Below are positions 1-6,007 of a DNA stretch of 36,566 bases, in pieces. The notes under the pieces are model-generated. The model did not search any database. It had not been told where the DNA came from and was given only the letters and a program-made list of their open reading frames with translations. The stretch spans positions 1 through 36,566 of IMG/VR virus record IMGVR_UViG_3300009180_000010. The stretch is one strand, 5' to 3'. The position numbers and the translations under genes were made by a program. Position 1 is the first letter of the stretch, and each line of letters opens with the position of its first letter. The stretch is from a virus.

Positions 1-123
1 AAGATGAGGCTCAAGGCGGACGCTGCCTCTGACTTGGAAAAGAAGATTGCAAAGTATGAGTCAGAATTGACTCAACTAAGAAAGGCAACGACACCTGCAA
101 GCGGTCAACCTTCTGGCCCTGCT
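1..123. repeat. Terminal direct repeat, copy 1 (circular closure)
   Basis: These 123 bases are identical to the last 123 bases of the window. The open frame of the scaffolding gene is preserved when the two copies are merged. This is the pattern left when an assembler closes a circular or circularly permuted molecule. A true short terminal repeat is possible but less likely, because the repeat sits inside a coding region. Confidence 0.95.
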
Positions 124-207
124 CGCGTCAAAGCTTTTCACGAACTCTCCTCTGAGGAGCAGGGTCGTGAACTGCTTCGAATGGCAGCAGAAGCCGATAG
201 ATCGTAA
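1..207 (+). CDS. Scaffolding-like protein, C-terminal part (continues from 35685)
   Basis: This is the 3' end of the gene that begins at 35685 and runs through the circular join. The merged protein is about 321 aa. This part is charged and helical, with a coiled-coil-like stretch (DLEKKIAKYESELTQLRK), a Pro/Gly hinge and an acidic end. High charge, low complexity and position directly upstream of the major capsid gene (32 bp gap) fit a head scaffolding protein that is lost before DNA packaging. No protease domain is visible. The scaffold role is inferred from composition and synteny, not from a recognised domain. Confidence 0.75.
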   Translation, partial: KMRLKADAASDLEKKIAKYESELTQLRKATTPASGQPSGPARVKAFHELSSEEQGRELLRMAAEADRS

Positions 208-239
208 CAGATTAGTTGCTATAAAAGGAAAATAATAAC

Positions 240-1268
240 ATGGCTTATGTAACTACAGGATCTGTGTCTTCACAGTTCCAGGCGTATTTTTCCAAGATGC
301 TCTTGGAACGTGCGCTCCCCTTGCTCCAGATGGAGCAGTTCGCAATGAAGGTGGCGTATCCTTCGAAAACTGGCGGAAACAAAACTATCCGCTTCTTCAA
401 ATTTGATAATCCCGCGATTGACAAGATCGTTTCCCTCTCTGAAGGAACGACTGTTAGCGATGGCTCGGATCAGCGTCAGCTGACCCTGTCTACTGTTGAA
501 GCAACCCTCCAGCAGTACGGCAGTCAGATCGTCCTCACCGACGTTCTCTTGGCCACCGAATTGTTCAACCACCTCGCCCAGGCCACCAAGCAGTTGGGTG
601 AAGATGCTGCTCTGCACGCCGACACTCTGTGTCACCGCGCGCTGATCCAAGACTCTTCCACCTCGACTGGCACAAACGTCGCCACGAAGTCTTATGCTCG
701 TTACGCGCAGAACAGCACGAACGGCACGACCTTCGCGACCAGCTCTGTTGCTAACAGCGCGATGACCTCCACCGACTTGCTCGACGGAGTGACTGCATTG
801 TTCATCAGCCGTGCGCCCAAGATCAAGGATTCTTACGTCCTTGTCGCTCACCCTGCGGTCATTCGCGACCTCCAGCAGGATGACGATTGGTTGAAGGTTT
901 CGAGCTATTCGAACCCCGACGCCATCTTCAAAGGTGAAATCGGTTCGCTGTTCGGATGTAAAGTCGTTTCCAGCACCAACGTCCAGACGTTTGCTACCGC
1001 TGCTGCGGGCGTGGCGTCTGCCTCGACTGCTGGCAATGCCGTCTATGGAAACATCCTGCTCGGCGGAAACGCCTTCGGTGTTCCTAGCTTGAACTCAATC
1101 GTTGCTAATGGCTCGCCCTTCGCTCCGAAGGTCACGATCCTTGACGCTGCCGATAAATCCGATCCGTATGGACAGCGCGTTGTTGCGTCCTTCAAGACGT
1201 TCTACGCTGCCAAACAATTGGATACCACGTTCTTCCGCGCGATCTTCGCGAAGTCGAACTACAGCTAA
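240..1268 (+). CDS. Major capsid protein, N4-gp56 family
   Basis: 342 aa, the usual size for the N4-gp56 family of HK97-fold capsid proteins. Family features visible are the early segment with QFAMKVAYPSKTGGNKTIRF, the EGTTVSDGSDQRQLTLSTVE stretch that leads into the E-loop/P-domain region, and an alanine-rich helix with EDAALHADTLCHRALI. It forms the icosahedral shell. The start is supported by an AAGGAAA ribosome site about 8 nt upstream. The codons are more G/C-ending than in the nearby fibre genes, as expected for a highly expressed gene. It follows the scaffold gene in the standard order. Two stacked hairpins lie just downstream (1305-1344). Confidence 0.93.
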   Translation: MAYVTTGSVSSQFQAYFSKMLLERALPLLQMEQFAMKVAYPSKTGGNKTIRFFKFDNPAIDKIVSLSEGTTVSDGSDQRQLTLSTVEATLQQYGSQIVLTDVLLATELFNHLAQATKQLGEDAALHADTLCHRALIQDSSTSTGTNVATKSYARYAQNSTNGTTFATSSVANSAMTSTDLLDGVTALFISRAPKIKDSYVLVAHPAVIRDLQQDDDWLKVSSYSNPDAIFKGEIGSLFGCKVVSSTNVQTFATAAAGVASASTAGNAVYGNILLGGNAFGVPSLNSIVANGSPFAPKVTILDAADKSDPYGQRVVASFKTFYAAKQLDTTFFRAIFAKSNYS

Positions 1269-1304
1269 ACAATTAAATGGGAACCATGCTAGTAATTGGT
1301 ATGG

Positions 1305-1344
1305 GTCCTCGTAAGGACGCTGGGGAGGATAAAGCCTCCCCAGC
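1305..1344 (+). promoter_or_regulatory. Two adjacent hairpins downstream of the capsid gene
   Basis: GTCCT-CGTA-AGGAC (1305-1318) is followed with no gap by GCTGGGGAGG-ATAAAG-CCTCCCCAGC (1319-1344), a perfect 10-bp stem. No U-run follows, so this is not a canonical intrinsic terminator. It lies 36 nt after the capsid stop. It may stabilise the 3' end of the capsid mRNA, act as a processing site, or lower readthrough into the next genes. It argues that the next gene starts at 1364 rather than further upstream. Confidence 0.6.
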
Positions 1345-1363
1345 TCCTAACAATGGAGGTCGT

Positions 1364-1654
1364 ATGCACGAAGGAATGGATAATGGTGGTGAGATGAAGA
1401 TGCCGAAAGGCATGGTCATGTTGCCTGTATCGATGCTTGAAGTTAACGATGGCGGAGATGCTGTTCCTCCTTCGGAAGGCGATCACGTTGAACTCAGCGG
1501 TGTTGTTCATATGGTTAAAGGTGGAGTAGCTCACATCAAAGTTAATGACGCTATGATGGAAGGCGAATCTGACAATAATCAACAAGACAACATGTCTGAG
1601 GAGGACAAAATGCGTGCGCTGGCCCAGAAGGCCGACGAGGAGGCTTACAGCTAA
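1364..1654 (+). CDS. Hypothetical Met/acidic-rich protein after capsid
   Basis: 96 aa from ATG 1364, chosen because GGAGG (1355-1359) lies just upstream and because the frame further upstream runs through a perfect 10-bp hairpin. Starts at 1277 or 1289 would give 125 or 121 aa but lack a clear ribosome site. The protein is rich in Met, Gly, Asp and Glu, with a central segment (HVELSGVVHMVKGGVAHIKV) that looks like beta strands, and an acidic helical tail. Position between capsid and small head genes suggests a head decoration or maturation role. I recognise no family. Confidence 0.7.
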   Translation: MHEGMDNGGEMKMPKGMVMLPVSMLEVNDGGDAVPPSEGDHVELSGVVHMVKGGVAHIKVNDAMMEGESDNNQQDNMSEEDKMRALAQKADEEAYS

Positions 1655-1655
1655 T

Positions 1656-1937
1656 ATGCCTGTCTACCAGTATCTCGATACCCGTAAAAAGTCTATCGTA
1701 GAACTGGATAGGTCAGTAGCTGAAAGGGACAATGTCCCGAAGCATCTGAAGCGGTTTACTGTCCCACAACGATTGGCCCTGGTTGGAGTTGGCGAACCCC
1801 TCGACAACCCGCTGGGAGCAAATAAGACAAATATTATGAAGGGGTACTACAAACAAGAACAAAAGCTTGGGAGTAGATTTAAAAGCGAGTTCAGCGCGGA
1901 TCAAGTGAAACGTGCCTGGAGTCGAAAAGGAGATTAA
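1656..1937 (+). CDS. Hypothetical small basic head-region protein
   Basis: 93 aa, starting one base after the previous stop, with GAGGAGG at about 1634-1640 as a possible ribosome site inside the preceding gene. It is basic and hydrophilic. The N-terminus MPVYQYLDTR recalls the MPxYxY start of FmdB-type zinc ribbons, but there are no cysteines, so no zinc site. No signal peptide or TM segment is present. Its place in the head gene block suggests a structural or assembly role; the function is unknown. Confidence 0.75.
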   Translation: MPVYQYLDTRKKSIVELDRSVAERDNVPKHLKRFTVPQRLALVGVGEPLDNPLGANKTNIMKGYYKQEQKLGSRFKSEFSADQVKRAWSRKGD

Positions 1938-1941
1938 CAAT

Positions 1942-2136
1942 ATGGCTAATGAATTTGTACGCAGTACTCGTAAGGCCAAGGGGAAAGCTTTGCGCTTTGA
2001 TACCCAAGGCTTCACGAACGTATTTGAAATCACGGCAGCTTCCAGCGGTGGCACGGTGAATACCGTTGCTACGGCTCCTGCTTCCTTGAATGTGACTCTT
2101 AACGGCACGTCCTATCGGATTGCCCTGCACAGCTAA
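1942..2136 (+). CDS. Hypothetical 64-aa structural protein
   Basis: Starts at ATG 1942 behind an AAGGAGA ribosome site (1927-1933). A basic N-terminus (RSTRKAKGKALRFD) is followed by a Ser/Thr/Ala/Val-rich half that should form beta strands. The stop TAA overlaps the next ATG by one base (TAATG), so the two genes are probably translationally coupled. No family recognised. A small head or tail decoration protein is possible. Confidence 0.75.
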   Translation: MANEFVRSTRKAKGKALRFDTQGFTNVFEITAASSGGTVNTVATAPASLNVTLNGTSYRIALHS

Positions 2137-2375
2137 TGTCACGCGCATTAGATAAATTCCAAGCTCAATACGGATTTTCCGTAGGGACACAAGGAACAGC
2201 TACGGCTGGCTATTGGGCGATCCAGATGCTTGAAAATACCACGTTTAGCGCGATTAGCGGTAAATATGATGGTACTCTCACAGGCATTACGATTGGTTCT
2301 GGCAACATCATCTACGGCGAGTTTAACAGCTACACGGCTGGAACTGGCAAGGTGATCGGATACATAGCTGGTTAA
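2136..2375 (+). CDS. Hypothetical 79-aa beta-rich structural protein
   Basis: Coupled to the preceding gene by TAATG. After a short helix (SRALDKFQAQYGF), the protein alternates Gly/Thr/Ile in a pattern typical of short beta strands (GTLTGITIGSGNIIYGEF). It is probably a small virion component. Its own stop again forms TAATG with a 15-codon mini-ORF (2375-2422). No family recognised. Confidence 0.75.
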   Translation: MSRALDKFQAQYGFSVGTQGTATAGYWAIQMLENTTFSAISGKYDGTLTGITIGSGNIIYGEFNSYTAGTGKVIGYIAG

Positions 2376-2422
2376 TGATTCAAGCAGTCACACCGCTAAA
2401 GGTTCAAGTCCTTGGCGGGTGA
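2375..2422 (+). CDS. 15-codon mini-ORF, in frame with the LamG gene (possible leader)
   Basis: ATG 2375 overlaps the stop of the upstream gene (TAATG) and encodes MIQAVTPLKVQVLGG before TGA at 2420-2422. The reading frame after this TGA is the same frame that enters the LamG gene at 2438, with only five codons between. It could be a leader peptide that relays ribosomes to the next gene, a decayed N-terminus, or a TGA-readthrough site. TGA is an ordinary stop elsewhere in the genome. The same bases form a hairpin (2393-2418). Confidence 0.35.
   Translation: MIQAVTPLKVQVLGG
2393..2418 (+). promoter_or_regulatory. Hairpin with tRNA T-loop-like loop before the LamG gene
   Basis: CCGC/GCGG (2393-2396 with 2415-2418) and AAGG/CCTT (2399-2402 with 2410-2413) are separated by a small internal loop and close the 7-nt loop TTCAAGT, which matches the T-loop consensus TTCRANY. 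No acceptor or anticodon partner exists upstream, so it is not a tRNA. It is followed by a T-rich stretch that runs into the LamG start at 2438, and it could act as an attenuator or mask the ribosome site. Confidence 0.45.
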
Positions 2423-2437
2423 TTGCATTGTTATTTT

Positions 2438-3205
2438 ATGCCAAGACTATCCCTGGGATTAGGAGTACAAAATCTACCAAAAGTTGGTGGAGGAGCTGCG
2501 CCGTCTTCCCTGCTTACTGGATTATTAGCTTACTGGAAATTCGATAATAATGGAAGCGGGGGCGTTTCACTTCTTGATTCATCTGGAAATTCCAGAACAC
2601 TTACAGCACCCAATGGAACAGGTGGAGTATCTTTGGGGACTGGAAAAATAAATGGTAGTGCGAGTTTTAGTGGAGATAATCAAACTTATTTTACTAGAGA
2701 CGGTGGTTTTCTTGATGGAGCGAACGATGAATACAGTATTTCAGCTTGGGTAAAAACAACGATAGGAGCAGACCTTTTTATTGTTGATCAAAGCAATGGG
2801 GCAAATTGGGGCGGGTCAGCAATACAATTTGATATGTATTCAGACGGGAGAATATATGGAAGTATTTTTTGGGGAGTGGATGAAGAATCTCCTCTCTACG
2901 ACAGAGCAGAAAGTTCATCCGCAATAAATGATGGAAGTTGGTATCATATAGCCTTCACATGGAAAAAAATAGGCTCGCTTAAAGTTTATGTTAATGGTTC
3001 ATTAGATGGTTCTACTTCTTCATCTGGAAATTATGCAAATAATCCAACAGAAAATGTTTCAATAAATGGAAATGCTAATGGAAGTTATGCAATAGGAAGA
3101 AGTGCAAATATAGACGAAGTTGGAATTTGGAATAAAGAATTGTCGGCATCAGAAATCACATCTCTTTACAACGCTGGGGCTGGCAAAAGCTATCCATTCA
3201 CATGA
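2438..3205 (+). CDS. LamG/concanavalin A-like tail appendage protein
   Basis: 255 aa from ATG 2438. A short Gly-rich anchor (MPRLSLGLGVQNLPKVGGG) precedes a laminin-G-like jellyroll at about residues 30-250. Visible LamG_3 hallmarks are LLAYWKFDNN at the start, YSISAWVK near residue 107, WYHIAFTWKK followed by KVYVNGSLDGS, and the closing IDEVGIWNKELSASEI. Such domains bind glycans, so a receptor-binding or virion-decoration role is likely. The gene is visibly more A/T-rich than the capsid gene, suggesting an exchanged module. The ribosome site is weak. Its stop overlaps the next start (ATGA). Confidence 0.82.
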   Translation: MPRLSLGLGVQNLPKVGGGAAPSSLLTGLLAYWKFDNNGSGGVSLLDSSGNSRTLTAPNGTGGVSLGTGKINGSASFSGDNQTYFTRDGGFLDGANDEYSISAWVKTTIGADLFIVDQSNGANWGGSAIQFDMYSDGRIYGSIFWGVDEESPLYDRAESSSAINDGSWYHIAFTWKKIGSLKVYVNGSLDGSTSSSGNYANNPTENVSINGNANGSYAIGRSANIDEVGIWNKELSASEITSLYNAGAGKSYPFT

Positions 3206-3327
3206 TTCACATGATCCTTCTCTGCGCCGTGCTGGCGGGATGTTCGCCACAAAAACAGTCCAATGCAGACCTACCAATATACTCAGACATGGGCGCAGCC
3301 GAAGATGCTGGAAAGGTTAGGCCATGA
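3202..3327 (+). CDS. Small lipoprotein (o-spanin-like microgene)
   Basis: 41 aa. ATG 3202 overlaps the upstream stop (ATGA) and its own TGA overlaps the next start (ATGA). The N-terminus MIHMILLCAVLAGC is a short hydrophobic signal ending in a lipobox (LAGC), predicting cleavage and lipidation at Cys14. The mature peptide is only about 28 residues and has a Pro, which is the style of Rz1-type outer-membrane spanins. It is followed by a coiled-coil/TM protein. A second lipoprotein/TM pair occurs at 31859-32177, so either pair could be the spanin, or this pair has another role such as exclusion. Confidence 0.65.
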   Translation: MIHMILLCAVLAGCSPQKQSNADLPIYSDMGAAEDAGKVRP

Positions 3328-3548
3328 GTGAGGATCAAGTATGGAGCCTAGAAGTTAGGCTGGCTAGGATGGAGGAGCGCCAAGTACAGCTTTATGCTAT
3401 GGTTGAGAGGTCACTTGCAAACTACGGAGACCTTGCTAATAAGGTTAATGCGCTTGAGCATTTGCGGACTAGGCTGCTCGCGATCTCTGGCATCATTGGG
3501 CTTGTGTGTTCCATGGCCTGGGATGTGATTAAAAACAGGAACAACTAG
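3324..3548 (+). CDS. Coiled-coil protein with C-terminal TM segment (XhlA-like)
   Basis: 74 aa, coupled to the lipoprotein gene by ATGA. Residues 5-50 have a heptad-like pattern (LEVRLARMEERQVQLYAMVE, then NKVNALEHLRTRL). Residues 51-67 form one membrane segment (LLAISGIIGLVCSMAWDVI) with a short basic tail. The layout, coiled coil then C-terminal TM, resembles haemolysin XhlA-type phage proteins that act with holins. Adjacent to the lipoprotein it could form a lysis or membrane-contact pair. The family assignment rests on architecture only. Confidence 0.6.
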   Translation: MSEDQVWSLEVRLARMEERQVQLYAMVERSLANYGDLANKVNALEHLRTRLLAISGIIGLVCSMAWDVIKNRNN

Positions 3549-3556
3549 GAGATAAA

Positions 3557-5065
3557 ATGGCTAATTTTACAGCAGGAACCAGTTTTGGTGCAAACGATAC
3601 GGTAACCAATACAAAGCTTAACGCCTTGATTGCTGATGCCAGTATTAATCCAGAATATGCGATTAGCCTTAACTCTGGAACGATTGGAACGCTTTCCTGC
3701 ACCAGGGGGACTGTAGGCACGCTTAACAGCACGACTGGAACCATTACCACGATTAACAGCACGACTGGTAACATTGGTGCGGTTGCTGCGACTTCGGTTA
3801 GCGCTACTAGCGGTACGATTGGCGCAACTACTGCTACTTCAATCAACGCTACTTCTGGAACAATTGGAAACTTTAATTCAACATCTGGAACAATTCAGAC
3901 CCTTACGGCCAGCACTCTTTCTGGAACATTGACTGGAGGAACTTATTCTGGCTCGCTTGGAACTTCATGTAATTTTACGGCAGGTACTGTTCAAACTCTT
4001 ACTGCTGGAACTCTGACTGGCACTCTTACTGGTGGAACATATACTGGATCGCTAGGCACATCTTGCAACTTTACTGCTGGAACGATTGGAACACTTAGAA
4101 CAACGAATAACATTACAATTGCTGGCGGAATCACTATTGGAACAGCAGCTGGAACTTATCTTACAACTGTATTAGGATATTCATCGCTTGGAAGCAATTC
4201 TGGAGATTTTAATACTGGTGTTGGCGCAAATTCACTACTTAGCAATGGCCCTGGTTCTCATAATTCTGCATTTGGATACAATTCACTTGGATCAAATTAT
4301 GCTGGGTCATATAATCAAGCATACGGTGAAGCATTACAGGGGAATACATCTGGAACAAATAATTGTGGATTTGGATATTTATCTGGATATTCAAATCGAG
4401 CTGGATCTGATAATTGTTATTTTGGTGGTTATGCATTCTTTACAAGCGGAACATCGTCAAGCAGAAATTCAGCATTTGGTGCAAATGCATATAGCGGACT
4501 TTCTACTGGATCTGCAAATACTGCAATTGGATATGGCGCATTAGCATCAAATTCAACATATATAAATTGTACTGGACTTGGGGCAAATGCAGTAGTTGCA
4601 GGATCTAACCAGGTACAACTTGGAGATTCCGCAACCACAACTTATGCATATGGAGCCGTGCAAAATAGATCAGATATTCGCGATAAAGCAGATATAAGAG
4701 ATACAACTCTTGGTCTTGAATTTGTTAATCAATTGCGACCTGTTGATTTCAAGTGGGACATGCGCGAGTATTATAAACCAGAGTTTGATAGAGAAGCATC
4801 TCCAGAATTATATAAACTTTCAAATATTACGCATGATGGAAGCAAGAAGCGAAATCGCTATCACCACGGATTGATTGCCCAGGAGGTTAAGGAGGTTCTT
4901 GATAAAAATGGAATTGATTTTGGAGGATTCCAAGATCACAAAATAAGTGGTGGTGATGACGTATTGAGCATTGGATACACAGAGTTAATTGCTCCAATGA
5001 TCAAAGCGATCCAACAACTCTCAGCTAAAGTCGAATCGCTCGAAGCTCAACTGGCCAACAAATGA
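3557..5065 (+). CDS. Long tail fibre with C-terminal S74 intramolecular chaperone
   Basis: 502 aa with an AGGAG ribosome site. Residues about 30-205 are Thr/Gly/Ser repeats typical of a beta-helical shaft, including a tandem 32-aa repeat. Residues about 215-360 carry YadA-head-like units of the type SAFGYNSLG / NTAIGYGALA. From about residue 370 comes a peptidase S74 chaperone domain with the Ser-Lys motif RSDIRDK (S372, K377), then HHGLIAQEV, and a final coiled coil. S74 domains trimerise the fibre and cut themselves off. This is the probable receptor-binding fibre. Its stop overlaps the next start (ATGA). Confidence 0.88.
   Translation: MANFTAGTSFGANDTVTNTKLNALIADASINPEYAISLNSGTIGTLSCTRGTVGTLNSTTGTITTINSTTGNIGAVAATSVSATSGTIGATTATSINATSGTIGNFNSTSGTIQTLTASTLSGTLTGGTYSGSLGTSCNFTAGTVQTLTAGTLTGTLTGGTYTGSLGTSCNFTAGTIGTLRTTNNITIAGGITIGTAAGTYLTTVLGYSSLGSNSGDFNTGVGANSLLSNGPGSHNSAFGYNSLGSNYAGSYNQAYGEALQGNTSGTNNCGFGYLSGYSNRAGSDNCYFGGYAFFTSGTSSSRNSAFGANAYSGLSTGSANTAIGYGALASNSTYINCTGLGANAVVAGSNQVQLGDSATTTYAYGAVQNRSDIRDKADIRDTTLGLEFVNQLRPVDFKWDMREYYKPEFDREASPELYKLSNITHDGSKKRNRYHHGLIAQEVKEVLDKNGIDFGGFQDHKISGGDDVLSIGYTELIAPMIKAIQQLSAKVESLEAQLANK
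3896..4087 (+). repeat. Tandem 32-residue repeat in fibre shaft (2 x 96 bp)
   Basis: Copies at 3896-3991 and 3992-4087 encode nearly the same 32 residues, each containing LTGGTY, SLGTSCNF and TAGT. Many differences between the copies are at third codon positions, so the duplication is old and the protein sequence has been conserved. It probably represents two rungs or blades of a trimeric beta structure. Confidence 0.8.
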
Positions 5066-6003
5066 CGCTTACCGAAATTGCTCAGTTCGCAGGCGAGAAG
5101 ATCGGGAAGACCGATTCTGATACGCTTACGTTTCTGCAAAAGGCAGCAGCGCTGAATTATCGGCGCGTATGGAACTTTGCGCCCTGGAGAGAAACTGTGA
5201 CGAACTCGACGTATGGAATTGATGTTGGCAAGGTTGTTATTTCTGGTGCTGGATCTTTAAATACAAATAGTACTTATTCAAGAACATCTGGTGGTACTGG
5301 AAATAATTTTAATTCAAATATATATAGCAGCTATATTGCATGGCAGGTAAATGACGAAAACGATGGGCCATGGGAATTGATAACTTCGTCTGTAGTTAAT
5401 TATTATAGCAATGATTTAATAAATTGGTATACTTCTGCTGGTTCAAATCCAGCTCCCACTGGTAATATATCATTTTTAAGAACTATAACTCTTGGAACAA
5501 ATGTCGAGGCACCCCTATCTGTTGCTTGGGGCGACGATGAACTTACACCGATGGACCTTGCAACAATAATTTCGCAGGATGCGGATCTTCTGGATGCAAG
5601 CAGGACTGGCACACCGCAGGCATATTACTTCAAAGGACGTAATTCTTCTGGAGTTGCTGAAATCGATGTTTATCCAGCTCTTCAATCATCAAGCACAACC
5701 ACGCTTAAAGTTGTCGAAAAATTGCAAGCACTTACCCGCTCAAGTTATGTCGTTGATTTTCCACCTTCCTCAAGCGCCCTTAATGATGAGCTTCGTCTCC
5801 CACATGTAAGCCACGTCGTGCTTGCCTTGACCCATGCAGATGCCTTGGAGCGTGAACGGCAGTATGGTAAGTCGCAGATTGTTGTGCAGTCTGCCAACTC
5901 AGATTTGGCAGCGATGGCGAATTACGAATTGAGCCAGGTTGGTGGAATGAAGCAGATCACTCCAGCCTCGCTTGGCGAACTTGGTTTAGAAGAGATCATC
6001 TAA
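5062..6003 (+). CDS. Head-tail adaptor / tail tubular A-like structural protein
   Basis: 313 aa, starting in an ATGA overlap with the fibre gene. The N-terminus (TEIAQFAGEKIG, then LTFLQKAAALNYRRVWNFAP) and the helical C-terminus (LALTHADALERERQYGKSQI) resemble podoviral connector proteins of the gp11/adaptor type that join portal to nozzle. The middle, about residues 50-140, is A/T-rich in DNA and beta-rich in protein, and looks like an inserted surface domain. It lies next to a beta-propeller nozzle-like protein, as expected for tubular A and B. Assignment is from synteny and general pattern. Confidence 0.6.
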   Translation: MTLTEIAQFAGEKIGKTDSDTLTFLQKAAALNYRRVWNFAPWRETVTNSTYGIDVGKVVISGAGSLNTNSTYSRTSGGTGNNFNSNIYSSYIAWQVNDENDGPWELITSSVVNYYSNDLINWYTSAGSNPAPTGNISFLRTITLGTNVEAPLSVAWGDDELTPMDLATIISQDADLLDASRTGTPQAYYFKGRNSSGVAEIDVYPALQSSSTTTLKVVEKLQALTRSSYVVDFPPSSSALNDELRLPHVSHVVLALTHADALERERQYGKSQIVVQSANSDLAAMANYELSQVGGMKQITPASLGELGLEEII

Positions 6004-6007
6004 GGCC

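Noticed and set aside
2348-2425. Possible complete tRNA gene
   Set aside because: The T-arm-like hairpin is convincing, but there is no matching acceptor 5' strand, D arm or anticodon stem upstream.
3120-3320. 66-aa frame across the LamG/lipoprotein junction
   Set aside because: Different frame from both genes, basic shadow composition. The lipoprotein frame has a lipobox and ATGA overlaps.
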